Origin: Brachionus koreanus
Lineage: Eukaryota; Rotifera; Eurotatoria; Ploima; Brachionidae
NCBI GenBank assembly: GCA_016987375.1
Contig: PJRA01000509.1
Coordinates: 86,424 to 150,423, forward strand
DNA length: 64,000 nt
Direction: 5' to 3'
Numbering within the stretch: the stretch's first letter is position 1; every line of letters begins with the position of its first letter. The notes below the pieces were generated by a model, which made no database searches, had not been told where the DNA came from, and saw only the letters and a program-made list of their open reading frames with translations. Below are positions 1-13,609 of the stretch, piece after piece. The position numbers and the translations under genes are program-made.

Positions 1-577
<577 letters not shown>

Positions 578-1147
578 TTAATTTCAATCTAAATTAAAAA
601 TAAATCTTTTTATATTAATTTGATAGAAGTTAAAAAATGAAGAAGATGATGAAGATGATGTGTAAGAAGTTTTGAATTTATTTTCGATAGTGTATGTATC
701 ACATCATATTAAATTGTTTCAAAGTAGAAATATTTTAAAATTATTTGCAAACGCATATATTTCTTTAGTTTAAATTTCTTTTCTGCTTGTTTCATATGAA
801 TGTGTTTATGATTAAATTTTATAAAGCTCACACAATCACTGAATACGTCTCGCTTTTGCTTAAATCCCAATACTTGATTGCATTCAATGAAAAATTAGAA
901 TAATTTTGCATTTTATATTAAAATTTACAATGAATTATTCAAGTTCTGTTTGAAATTGTCTTCATTTTATTGTAGGCTCTAATATATAGGAGCTAGAAAT
1001 TTAATAAATATATATTAATAACATTACTTATGTTTAGCTATATTTTTTTATTCTTCTACCAAACTTAGCAATTTTATACCAAATTGTAAGCTTTATTTTG
1101 TCTAAAGCCTTTTCAAATCAAAGATATAATTTCTAATTATCAAGAAT

Positions 1148-3186
1148 ATGTCAGATTTGGAAGACATAATTTTGGAGCTTTGTAAGTCTGGGCTGGCTCC
1201 GTTGAATGTGGACGATCTTCGAAAAGTGAAATCAAATTGCAAGTTAAAAATTATTTATTCATTGTTTTTAACAATTTTAAATAAAAATTAAGAAATAACG
1301 ACGACAATTTGAAACTCTGTTTTGAAGTTTTGTTTACACAGTTAAAAAAAGAACATAGTGAGATCCGATTTGCGGCCTTGCAAATTATTGATGTGCTCTT
1401 TCAAAGGTCACATTTATTCCGAGAACTTATTTTAGAGGACTTGCAGCAATTTTTTGAACTGGTTCTAGAAACAAATGCTGACGAGCCACTTCCGGCACCT
1501 AAAAATGCTGCAAACGAGTTAAAAAAACAAGCAGCTAAAATAATCAAAACATGGAATGATAAATTTTCAGCAAATTATAAACGACTACAGATTGGATTTG
1601 ATTATTTAAAAAATTGCAAAAAAATTGATTTTGTTAGTTTTTCACATCAAAATAGCGCCCAGCGTGCCCATGCTCACAAACAAAATGAAAAACAACAAAT
1701 ATTAGCTAATCAAAAATACAGACAAAATGTCGAAGAAATGTCAGGTGAATATTTTAATCCAATTTTTTTACTATTGAATATTTGATCAGATAGATATTTT
1801 TTAATTTGAAGACATAGAGACCGATATTTTAAATTGTATTGAACAGCTTGAACAAAGCATAAAAATCTTGATACCCAGTGAGGATTTATTTTCGAATGAA
1901 GATTTCTTCCCAAGTGAATCAAAAATGACACCCATTCAGCAAGTCACAGACGAAGCTGAAGATGAAAGCGAAGATTCAGATGAGGATTTTGTCGAAGTTC
2001 CAATTAAGCGAACAAAAGAAGAAGTAATAGCTGAGACAAATATGGAAATGCATTATTTAGGATTCCTCGACAATAATTCTTTACAAGATACAAAAAATAC
2101 TGAAATAAAAATTGAAAAATACCTTAAAGAAAACGATGAAAATAAAATTGTAGTTGACATAATCAAGGATTTATCGAAAGAACTAAAAAACTTATATCTT
2201 TATAAAATAAACAAATGGATAAAAGTATAATATTTTTGTGTTTTTAACAAACATTTTAATTAATGGTTTTAATATTTATTTAAAGAATTTTATTCAAGTT
2301 AGAGAAGCTTCAGAACATTTGAAAAAAGCAATTGATTTAAAAAATCAAGTGCATGCGATACTTAAAAAATTTGATGACTTGAATATAAAAACAGATCAAG
2401 AATCTCAAAATTCCAAAGTTGATACTGAAAAAAATGCCAACCATACACTTCCTGGTACTTCTAGAAAGCTATGTGGGTCGCATGAAAAAAACAATAAGGG
2501 CGAAATAGATGCCAAAAAACAAGAGATGCTTAAAGTATCATAAATAAAAGAAAGATATTTGTTCTCATATTAATAAATTATTTAACTAGATTGCTCCAAT
2601 AATCTATTTAGATGAAATGGAGTACTTGAACCCAGTTGTACAAAAAGTTGAGACACAAAATCCTCTTTTTCAAAGACGTGATAATGAAGTTACTCATGAT
2701 TTGATAGAAAACGCGCACCGTTTAACAAAGATTGCATTTGTTGGTAATTTTGAACCTGTAAAATGGTCTTGTCGAGCTCCTCTAAAAAATGGAAAGTTAT
2801 GTCCAAGAATGGATAGACATAAATGTCCATTGCATGGAAAAATAGTTGCACGAGACGTTATGGGAAATATTGAAAATGAAAAAGATAAAATTGAATTAGC
2901 AAAAAATAAAGATGAAGTTAAACCATGGCAAGATGCTGAACTGTTAGCTGAAATAAATGCTGCAACAGGATTAAATTTGGGAAAAGATAATAAGAATAAG
3001 GCCAAAAAAAGAAAAAATGGAAATTTAACTGATGTAAAAAAAGCTCCAACAGGTCGTGAAAGCCTAAAGAAAAAGCTGTTAGACTCGAAAAGTCTAAGAA
3101 AAATTGGAGCAATTTTAGATGCTGTGGAAAAAAGAAGAAATCATGAAAAATTTCACCATAACTATAATTATGCGATCCAATCTTGA
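1148..3186 (+). CDS. UVSSA: UV-stimulated scaffold protein A homologue
   Basis: Transcription-coupled nucleotide excision repair factor; in vertebrates it joins stalled RNA polymerase II and CSB and brings in USP7 and TFIIH. I derive five exons: 1148..1242, 1293..1744, 1812..2224, 2286..2534 and 2590..3186, giving 601 aa (human protein about 709). All introns have GT-AG ends and the joined frame is open. The N-terminal third reads like the UVSSA VHS-like domain (EIRFAALQIIDVLFQRSHLF, then PLPAPKNAANELKKQAAK and TWNDKF). An acidic stretch rich in D/E with DFVEVP lies in the middle. The C-terminal domain carries the diagnostic CRAPLKNGKLCPRMDRHKC followed by PLHGKIV, the DUF2043 zinc-binding block with Cys-Cys-His residues. 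The protein ends in lysine-rich sequence. Confident in identity; the exon 4/5 junction rests on phase and on similarity of APIIYLDEMEY. Confidence 0.93.
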
Positions 3187-4384
3187 ACTTTTAAATTAAT
3201 TTTACGATTTTAACTTTGAATCAAAATTTTATATTATTTTATTTTTAAACTAAAAAAAATAATCTCTAAAATTATTTTTAGATGAAACTAGTATCTTAGA
3301 TCTGAAATAATCACGGATCATAATTTTAATTAAAATTTCAAATTGATTTAAATTTTGAATAAAAATAATCCAATTTATTGAGTTTTTTAAACTTCAAAAT
3401 TTATTATGTTTTTAAAACTTAAAGGACCGGCTATATTTGTCAAAAAATTTGTTTAAATATTATATTGGTTCCATAAAAGTCTGTAACATGAAAAAGAGAA
3501 AATTTAAAAGACCATTATCAAAGCTTTAAAATAAATATTAAAATATGTATATATGATTGAAAGTTAATTAAAAAATTAAATTTGAATTTTTGAAAAAGTG
3601 TCAAAATGACATCGCCGGTCCTTTGAGTGTTAAAATTAAAATTCAAAAATTACAAAGTTTTAATGTTTATTGTATTAAAGTAAAGTATCAATTTTTTTTT
3701 GAAAAATTCCTGATCATTTAATTTCTATGTTTTCTACTGTTATTTTTTGGTCTAAAATTTCGAATTATTTGAAATGAAGACCGGATCAGAATTTTTTTTA
3801 AATTTTGGGTAAAATTTTGATAACATCCATTTTTGATTATTATTTTTTTTATAATCAACCTTGGTATTGAAAGAATTAAGACTAGTCTAAAGATAAAAAT
3901 ATAAAATATAAATATAAAAATTATTGTAAAAAATTAAAAATTTTCAATCTGGAATTTTTAATTTTTAAATTTTTAATTTGATATTGAAATAGATCTAAAA
4001 AAACATTTTTCTCTCACTTAAAAGCAAAAATGATTCATATTCTCATATTGATTTTAAGAATTTAAAATTTAATACTTGGAGAATTTTTGAAAATTCCTAA
4101 TAAATTCATATAAATATTTATATATATTTCTCTTTTTCCAAATAGAAAAATTTAAAGCAATGAATTCAACAATGCAACCCTAATGTTTTCTTAATGTTGC
4201 ATGTTACATAACGATGAATAGGAAAAGTCAATCAAGAATATTTTGGATTTTATTTAAATTCTTAGAAAAAAAAGCCGATAAGATACAAAACTAAAACATT
4301 AGTATTAAAAAAGTGAATTTGACTGAGAAAAGAGAAAATAATTTAATCCGAATGTCAAAGTTAAATATTAAAAATCATAATTGA
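3187..4384. other. AT-rich spacer between UVSSA and ARF copy B
   Basis: No gene is visible. The spacer contains one copy of a palindromic MITE (3416-3633), listed separately; the rest is low-complexity A/T sequence. Confidence 0.7.
3416..3633. mobile_element. MITE family A, copy 1 (palindromic)
   Basis: The left end reads AAAGGACCGGC and the right end is its reverse complement, GCCGGTCCTTTGAGTGTTAA. The arms flank about 190 bp of A/T-rich sequence. Two further copies of the same end sequence are at 11081-11154 and 46093-46304, so this is an interspersed family with terminal inverted repeats and no coding capacity. The TTAA at the ends could be part of the TIR or a target duplication. Confidence 0.75.
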
Positions 4385-5624
<1,240 letters not shown>

Positions 5625-6365
5625 TTCTAAATAATTTCGAGGAAAGTCTAAGGCTGCTCAGAATGGAACTAAGTCCTTCTTTTTGGCCCAGTGTAATAAA
5701 TAATTTGAGCTAGGTAAAAGTTTTTTTTCCTCATTTTATTTAAAAGAAAAACTGAATGCTAATAAATAAGTTATAGCGAAACAAATGAGTTGAAATCTTA
5801 GAAGAGCGAAGTGAACTTAGGAGCTAAAGTTTCATATGTATCTCAATGATTTCTGTTTTGATGGGAAAGAATTTTATGTGTCTAATATTTTGTTCTGGAG
5901 TTTTTGAAGATCTGATTTGATACTCAGAAATGTCAAAATTGGAATTGAATGATGGTCGAGTAAGGTTCAGTTTTTATTTTGACTGATAATTTGTGAGACG
6001 GTTTGAAATGTTTTGTTTATATTTACACGTAAACCCCATTAATTGCAGTATTTTTTAATACATTGGATTCAAATTTTTTAAATCATTTTTAGTAGTTTGT
6101 TTATGAACCAAATGCACAAATCGTCCGCAAAAAGGAAAACTTTAACGTCCGTAGGGATCGTTTAAGATATTTCGCTAAAAATATTGAAAATTGTCTTTAA
6201 ACGCTAAGTTCACTTCGCTTTACTTAGATTTCAAAACAAAAGTTCCTCCCTGAAAACTATAAATATTTATTTTTTTAGCCAAAATTTTCATTTTATTCAC
6301 TAACGCTAGGCTAAAATGAAGGACTTTGTTCCATTCTGAGGACCCAGAGGTTCTCCTCAAATTTA
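5625..6365 (-). mobile_element. Foldback-like repeat enclosing a decayed non-LTR reverse transcriptase core
   Basis: Sequences near 5625-5830 and 6170-6365 are imperfect inverted copies. For example, CTCAGAATGGAAC with AAGTCCTT occurs near 5655-5680 and inverted near 6318-6345, and GCGAAGTGAACTTAG near 5805 recurs inverted near 6210. Between them, on the minus strand at roughly 6160-6000, one frame reads PTDVKVFLFADDLCIW and later GLRVNINKT. These are the FADD catalytic block and the downstream GLxxNxxKT motif of jockey-like LINE reverse transcriptases. Stops and frameshifts abound. It could be two head-to-head LINE fragments or a true foldback element. Confidence 0.65.
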
Positions 6366-6526
6366 TTAAAAAAAAAAAATAAAACAAAAAAAAAACAAAT
6401 AACATTCGAATTGTAATGCACTTAAAGATATTTTTAATTTATTATCAATTTATAAAAACTTAATCGAAAATTTTATTACAAAACTTTAATCTTCAAAAAA
6501 TTAAAACAAATTTAAATATCAACATT

Positions 6527-6693
6527 TTTTTAATCCAACTTTAATTTAATATTGAAAACATTCATTATATATTGATAAATACCTTTAAGTCATTTTATCA
6601 TATTTATATTCTATACTGTTAATTTAAAATCAAAAAATAAATTTAAAAAAAAAAGTTTTTTAAATAGAATGAATTAATAGTAGCAAACCGATT
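6527..6693. repeat. Direct repeat, left copy, flanking a LINE relic
   Basis: The segment from TTAATCCAACTTTAATTTAA through TAGTAGCAAACCGATT recurs at 7971-8246. The right copy carries a 97-bp insertion. The LINE reading frame (FDKVLH) begins immediately after the left copy. Confidence 0.75.
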
Positions 6694-7740
6694 TGACAAG
6701 GTCCTGCACAAAAGTTTTCTGCGAAAACTGGAAGCTTACAGAATTGATAGACAGGCTCATTAAATTGATAGACATCTTTCTAACTGGAAGAAAAAAGAGA
6801 GCTGTAATGAGTAGTGCTAAGTGGTCAGAAGATGACAGGATGTATAAAGAATAAATGCAAACTTTATGTTGATGCCACCAATTCATATTAACTGTCGCAA
6901 AAACTGATTCAATTGCATCGCTTCAACAAGATCTAGACAAATTGTCAAAATGGACGGGATTGTGATCTACAAGGTTCAATGTCAATAAATGCATATACAT
7001 TCTCTTAAACGAAAGAAAACAATCCATGTCTATTTACTTGGAATTGCTAGATACGTCTAGCAATCAAACTCATGTTTTAGAGAGTACAGAAAAATAGAGC
7101 TACAGAGGAATAGAGAGTACAGAGAAATAGATATAGGAATATTCCTATCATCAGACCTGAAATGGAAAAATCAAGTCATTAAAGCAGCCAGCAAGCAAAC
7201 TCGATATTAGGTATGATTGAACGGACTTTCACACATGTGGATCGAGATATGTTCAGAATACTGTACTCTACCCACATTAGACCACATCTTGAGTCTGCAG
7301 TGCCGGTGTGGAACTTAAAGGTCGATCAAAAAATACTCGAATATGTCCAGAAAAGGGCAACACAACTAATCCCAAAAATGAAAAACCGACCATATGAGAA
7401 GAGATTGAAGCATCTTAACCTTACATACTTGTTCACAAGTAGAATTAGAGGTGACTTAATTGCATATTTCAAAATCCAAAGAGGACTAGATATAGTCAAC
7501 TGGACGGTCCATGTTGAATTAGCCCAAGCAACCAAATTAGATGGACAATCAGCTGGCATAAGAAGACAAAACAAAAGATTAATAAAACAACCTGCAAATA
7601 AATTGAAAGGCCGTCAAGAACACTTCTTCACAAATCATATCATACCTTACTAGAATTCACTAAGCCAAGAAATAGTTAACTCGTCAACGACAAAGAAGTT
7701 CAAGGAAGGTTTGGACAAATTTAACTCCAAGATAATTATC
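6694..7740 (+). pseudogene. Decayed CR1/L2-like LINE reverse transcriptase
   Basis: A 5'-truncated, frameshifted retrotransposon ORF2 relic. It opens at the RT palm with DKVLHKSFLRKLEAYRID, loses the YADD region, then shows LQQDLDKLSKWT and FNVNKC. It continues as an open 146-codon stretch (7213-7653) containing THIRPHLESAVPVW, YVQKRATQLIPKM, EKRLKHLNL and RIRGDLIAYFK. That order is typical of the C-terminal part of CR1/L2-clade LINE ORF2. The final tail (7660-7740, similar to a ...SVNSFKxxLD... end) is in another frame. It cannot be functional. It is flanked by direct repeats of about 165 bp. Confidence 0.85.
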
Positions 7741-7970
7741 ATCCAATTTTTATTGATACATTTATTACTTAAGTTGCTGAGCTATTTCAGTTTTTGACAT
7801 ATTTAATTAATCAATAATCAACAAGAAAAAAGTAATTTTTAATTAGACTATTTATCTTAAGCTTTTCTTATATAAATATTTATTAAATATTTTATAAATA
7901 AACATAGGTAGATAGTCACTATATTGCGATAAAATGCTGTTTATAGTGCACATTACGCACTACAAGCATA

Positions 7971-8246
7971 TCTTTAATCCAACTTTAATTTAATATCGGA
8001 AGTATTGATTTTAAACAGACTTGTTTATAAGTCACAGTTTAAAGTCTAAGTCACAAAAAATTAAGTCAAAGTTATGACTTGACTTAAGACTTGTGACTTA
8101 AAAACAAGTCTGATTATATATTGATAAATACCTAGCCACCTAGTCACTTATTTTATCATATTAATATTCTATACTATTAATTTAAAATCATAAATTTACA
8201 AAAAATTTATTTAAATAAAATGAATTACTAGTAGCAAACCGATTAA
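7971..8246. repeat. Direct repeat, right copy, interrupted by a MITE
   Basis: Same sequence as 6527-6693 apart from substitutions and a 97-bp palindromic insertion at 8016-8112. The left copy serves as the pre-insertion site. Confidence 0.75.
8016..8112. mobile_element. 97-bp palindromic MITE, hAT-like
   Basis: It begins CAGACTTGTTTATAAGTCAC and ends GTGACTTAAAAACAAGTCTG, near-perfect inverted arms. The interior repeats AAGTC/GACTT motifs. The homologous stretch near 6555 lacks it, which shows it is an insertion. Candidate 8-bp target duplications are ATTTTAAA and ATTATATA, which match imperfectly. Absent from the other repeat copy and non-coding. Confidence 0.75.
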
Positions 8247-8333
8247 ATTGAAAAAATAAAATAAAATTAAAGGACAATTTTCATAATATAATGTGGTACA
8301 AAAATTCTATAAAAAAATGGATTCGTACAAAAA

Positions 8334-10385
8334 TTATTCTTCAGGAATTAAGTTATCCTGTAGAGCGAGTTCAAGTGATTCAAATTTGAAAAATAGTTCT
8401 TTATCGATTTTTTCAATCATATTTTCGCTTAAATCAAGTTTTTTTAGTCTCGAAAAGTCAATTCCATTTAAAGTGTCCAAGCAAATTTTATCAATTTTAT
8501 TCTCGGACAAATTTATCTCTTCTAAATTTGACATCTTTTTAAACGTGCCCATCTCTATGTGATTAATTGAATTCGAGCTCAAATTTAAAATTTCCAATTT
8601 ATCAAGTCCAGCAAATGAGTCTGAATTTATCATTTCAATCTTATTTCCTTTGAGATCTAGATTTTTGAGCAATTTCAAATCTTTCAATACAAAAGGTTTT
8701 ATCATTTTTAGTTTGCTGTTGGATAAAATCAATTTTTTCAAGTTTCCCAAACCATTGAAGCAATTTCGATTAATTTTTTTTATCAAATTTTCATTTAAAT
8801 CTAAAATTTCTAATTTTTTTAGTTTGTAAAAAGTATTTGGTTTTATTGTGCGAAGAAGATTGAAGCTAAGTTCAAGTTTTGACAAGTTTCCAAGTCCATT
8901 AAAAATGCTTGGCTCAAGTTCACAAATAGCATTATCATAAAGACTCAATTCGGTTAAATTGTTTAAATTACAAAATAAGTTTGGCTTTATGTCCATTAGT
9001 CTTAGCTCTTTTAGTTCGAGAACTTTTAGCTTGTGCAAACCTCCAAAGGCATTCTGCTTAATGATTTCAATTGGATTTTTGGATAAATTAAGAAATTTTA
9101 AATTAACTAAATGCTTGAATTGATTAGATTCAATAGAGTATAAAGTGTTATTTTCTAAATTCAAGCTTTCCAAATTAAAAAGTCCACTAAACGAATTTCG
9201 ACTAATCCATCTAATCATGCTGTCTGATAAATCAAGTACTTTTAAATTAGACAGCTTTTCAAATATATTGGGTTTAATAACGCTAAAAATATTGGCCGAA
9301 AGGTTCAATTCAACAAGCTTAATTGAATTTTTAAATAAATCTCTTCTAATAGAAGTGAGACCATTTTCTGTTATTTTTAGCTTTTTTAAATTGGGAAATT
9401 GTTCTAAAAATATTGAACTTAATCTTCGTATATCATTTGATGACAAATCAATTTGTTCAATTTTATCAAAGAATTCAAAATTCAATTTTCTAACAGTTTT
9501 GATATTTAAACATTTAAGTGTGAGTCCTGTTTGATCGAAAAATTCCTTCTTGTCAATGTGGATGATGCATTCTTCACTCTCATTTATTTTTCTACGCACA
9601 AATTCATTTATTAACAAACTCTAAAATTAAAATTAAATTAGTTTTTTCTTTTTTTTGTTAGCTTATTTAATCATATCGATCTTAAATACTAATAATAAAA
9701 TAACTTAATTCTAAAAAAAAAGATAAAAGGTATTATAAAGATTCTTACTGCATTGAATGAGTTGATAGATTCTTTTCTGCAAACTGTTTTGTTGAGACTC
9801 AAAATAAACTTTTTATAAATTCTCAATTGGTCACTTGGCAAGAATCCTTCAAAAGTTAACAAAACTCCAAACTCATTTGACATTGAATGAGCATTCAAAG
9901 AAGCCTCTCTGTCAACCAAAACACAAAAATACCTGAATACATAATTCATAATGGAGGATAGCTCGTGTTTGTTCTTGATTAAATTATCTAGTGATTTCTG
10001 AATTTCTAGTTCATTTGATGATAAATTCTGTAAATTTTTTTGTTCAACATTTTTAATAGTCTTTATCATTTGTTGACGCTTTTTTTCAATTATAGCAATA
10101 TTCGCTTCATCAGGATTATGTTGTATAATCAGTCCTTCAGTTCTAATGTCTAGTTGATTTATTAAACTTTCAAAATATTCTACAATCAATCGTTTCGGAT
10201 CAAAAAATTTAATTTTATTAAAAAAATCATTTTCATCAAACAAACAACCATTTGTTTCTTCATGTTCATGCTTTGTTTCTTTCAAAGATTATATTTATTA
10301 CTTTATTTAAATATATTCTCTTACTTTCATCAGATTCAAATGCTCTACGAATGGATATAAGTCGAATATTGTAAGTTTCAGTCAT
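8334..10385 (-). CDS. Leucine-rich-repeat protein with novel N-terminal domain
   Basis: Three exons fit the splice consensus and phase: 10385..10325, 10278..9749 and 9620..8334, giving 625 aa. Residues 1-197 are a mostly helical, charged domain I do not recognise (contains FFDPKRLIVEYFESLINQLD and GVLLTFEGFLPSDQLRIYKK). Residues from about 230 to the end are roughly 15 leucine-rich repeats of the 24-residue type (LxxLxLxxNxIxxIxxxxFxxLxxL), for example LEILDLNENLIKKINRNCF. That repeat class is common in secreted or surface proteins. Here there is no signal peptide, no cysteine-rich cap and no membrane segment, so the product looks cytosolic. A ligand-binding or scaffold role is inference from the repeats only. 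If the first intron were wrong, translation could start inside exon 2. Confidence 0.8.
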
Positions 10386-10569
10386 TTTAAAGCTTAATTT
10401 TATTTTTGATTTTCAAAAGTAGAAATTTTAGGAACAATCTTTTTAATTAAACTACAAATGCTTTAAAATTCAAAAAAGCATTTTTAAATGTACTGAGTTT
10501 TGTTATATTAATTGTCTTAGAAATAAATTTATGTTAAAATTGTATATTTATTAAATTGTTATAAAAAAA

Positions 10570-10927
10570 AAAACATATCCAAAGAGTTTTGGGTCTTTGC
10601 ATACTAGTGGCATTATAGGCCCGGAGACACACTTGGTACCTTTTTGTGTGAGGGTGCCCCATCTTAAATTTTTATATTTTCAATAAATTTTCTAAGAGCC
10701 TTGTCCGATCATCTTTAAAAAAATATCTAGACAAAACAATTTCAAATATGGATTTTTCAAGTTATCTGCCACTTTTTTTAAAAAACGAAAAAATAGTTAA
10801 TTTTTTGCAGTTTTTTAACAATAAATAGATAATCGAAAACTTATGATCTATAGCTTTTTGTATTTTAATCTAGGTTTGGAAATTTTGCAAAACATTATTA
10901 TTATAATTTGACTATTTTAAGCCTCAT
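10570..10927 (+). repeat. Interspersed repeat family B, copy 1
   Basis: Shares long blocks with 30565-31060: CCCGGAGACACA-T-TGGTACTTTTTG-like sequence, then TCTAAAAGCTTGTCCGAT, AAAAATATCTAGAC and ACGAAAAAATAGT. No coding frame is seen. It runs into the N gap at 10928. Confidence 0.7.
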
Positions 10928-11080
10928 NNNNNNNNNNNNNNNNNNNNNNNNNNNNNNNNNNNNNNNNNNNNNNNNNNNNNNNNNNNNNNNNNNNNNNNNN
11001 NNNNNNNNNNNNNNNNNNNNNNNNNNNNNNNNNNNNNNNNNNNNNNNNNNNNNNNNNNNNNNNNNNNNNNNNNNNNNNNN
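10928..11080. other. Assembly gap (153 N)
   Basis: A run of N. Its right edge abuts one arm of a palindromic MITE, so the missing sequence is probably the other arm. Confidence 0.99.
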
Positions 11081-11154
11081 TTTTCATTGAAAAAAGTATT
11101 AAAAAAGATTTAAATAAAAGGGTCAAAAAAGTCATCCGGTTTTTGAGTGTTAAA
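11081..11154. mobile_element. MITE family A, copy 2 (right arm only; left arm in gap)
   Basis: Contains AAATAAAAGGGTCAAAAAAG followed by the family end CCGGTTTTTGAGTGTTAA, closely matching 46240-46304. The family is about 215 bp, so the left end should lie near 10940, inside the N run. Confidence 0.7.
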
Positions 11155-13609
11155 GATAATTTATGACTCAACCGTTAGTATATTCAGGTTATAGTTTGGT
11201 CAAACTCTTGGAAAACTTTCTTGAAAACTTAGTAAAATTGAAACTATCATGAGTTTATCTGAAATTTTCTAGTTCTTTCTAATTTAAAATGACACATGTT
11301 CTGCTAATTTAATATTTATAAATTCAACATAATTCAAAAATAAAAGTCAATCGAGAAATTGAAATTATATTAGCCGATCGATAAATTATTTTATTGACAT
11401 AATCCCAAGAGACAACTTAATCTTTTAAATTATTGTATTTAAATTTGAATAGAAGAGATTTAAACAAGATTAAATCAAAAACTTTCTTTTAATTTCAATC
11501 ATTATAATTTTAAGATGAAGAAATTTTCAAAGATAAGCTTTTTTTAAATCACTTTCAATTTTTTACAATCAATTAAAAAAAAAATTGACTTAGATTGAAT
11601 CAAAAACGATTATAAATGAAATAGAGTTTGATTTTATTTGATAATACTTTAAAGAATTAATAGGTTTTAGTTTTTAGAATTTGTTTACGCATATTCATGA
11701 ATATAAAAATGAATATTTACATTATCTTTTATTATTGAAAAAGAATAAGTATATTCTTCTGTTAAAAGTTACCAAGGAAACTAATTTGAGGTTAGTTTCA
11801 AATATTTTGACTCAGTTTTAGATTTTTAGAGGATTAAACATTTTTTGGTAAAATTTCAGGTTTTTTATTTGATCAAGACATGTTGAATGCTAGATTCCAT
11901 TCAGATGCAGAATTTAAAACGGTCAAAGCATTTCAAAGTTTATTTTTAAATTTTAGAAAATAAATGTAATATAAAAAACTGCTATGATTTTTAATGCTTT
12001 CATCAAAATTTTTACTTTTCATTTAATTCACTGTATATTTCAATTTGTCGTATTTATTTTTACAAAAATAATAATTTTTGTATATGTTGTGCAAAATATT
12101 TTAGGATTAATTTCCTTAGCAATATTTAGAAATGTGAATATACTTTATAGAAAAAATAAAAAAAACATATTTATAAAACGATACTATGCTATTTGATTGA
12201 ATATAAATCAGCTTTAAATGGAGCTTTAAGTAAATTGTGAATTAAAAACAAATAAATAGAAGTTATCCTAGAAGCTGTTGTTTAATTAAAATAAAGATTA
12301 AAGTTGTTTATTTATGAAGAAAAAAATGGAATTTTGATACGTTGAACTTATCAGAATTCTAATAATATTTCACGTTATATTTACAAAGATTTGAAACAGA
12401 TTTGGATTTTAAAAATTTATTGGACTACAATTTAATTACTAGGCTAGTTTGGATCCTCGTTAATTGTAAAATTGATTAAGCCTTTGTTTAAAAATATCAA
12501 TCATCCAAAGAGTGAACTATGATACACAAAAAAGAATTTTGGCTCTCATTAATGCTATAGGCATAAATCACATCTCAATCAGTGTCAATTTTCGAGAGTT
12601 TTACGCTCATTGTATGATGGATCCAAGTTATGTTTTAAAAAAATTTAATTCTCCAAAATTTTTACTTGAATTAGAAATTTAACATAAATGAAAGTGTGTT
12701 TATTAGACAAATTACTTATTAAATTATCAAGTATTTGATATAAATTTTATTTTAAAATAAATAAAGCGTTAATTTTTGAAATTAATTAGCTGAAAAATGA
12801 TCTAAATATTTCCTTATAAAATTTTAGCCCAATTTTTATTAGTTGGTTTGTAAAATCAGCTAATTTCGATCAAAAATTAGTATTTTTTTTAATTATTCAT
12901 GAAAAGAGACACCAGTGTTTAATTTAGAAAAAAATATTTTATCTTTGTAAATTTGTTATTTTGATTAAAAAAAGTCTCCGATTAAATTAATAGATTTGCA
13001 ATCAGATTTAATTGATGAGATTTTATGGCCTACATTCAAATAGCCATAAGCTATCATGAATAAAATAGAGAATCATAGACATTCAAGTATTTATTTAAGG
13101 AAGGATTTGTATTTAACTAATAGCAAATTAAATCAAGCACATTAAAAACTTAGTCTTAGTAGAATTTAAAAAAAAACAACTAAAACAAATATTTGTGGTT
13201 CATATTTCTAATTTGATTTTAGGGCGAGTTTATAAAACTATTTCAATAGTTCTACATTTACCTTTATAGAACTATAAGTCATTTAAAACTTGCATTCCAT
13301 TGTACTCGAGCTGCATATATTAACATTAGATTATAATAAAAAATTTGTTTTCAAAAAGTGGTTTTTAAAGGTAAAGCAACAAACTGTGTGTATACGTTTT
13401 CTTAAAAATGAGAGAAGGTCGTATTATTTCTAGTGAGTCCAATTCAGTCAACAGTGTGAGCTTAAAATATTTTTGTTTTTTTTTTCATCAATAAATTCAA
13501 AAAATAGTTCATTTTATCGTTTAAGATTTGAAATTTCATTGTTTTATTGTATAGTTTGTTCTTGTTTTTGTTTTGTTTTTAAAGCTCATTGTTGGAAGAC
13601 TCGAATAAA
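11155..13609. other. AT-rich spacer
   Basis: No supported gene. Open frames here (for example near 11984-12196) are low-complexity F/I/K/N strings without recognisable motifs. The last 200 bp may hold the Bicaudal-D promoter and 5' UTR. Confidence 0.6.

Noticed and set aside
9145..9534. A 129-codon plus-strand frame inside the LRR gene
   Set aside because: Antisense of repetitive LRR coding sequence; the repeat periodicity explains the open frame.
10908..11171. Open frames of 60 and 84 codons
   Set aside because: They consist mainly of N bases and have no evidential value.
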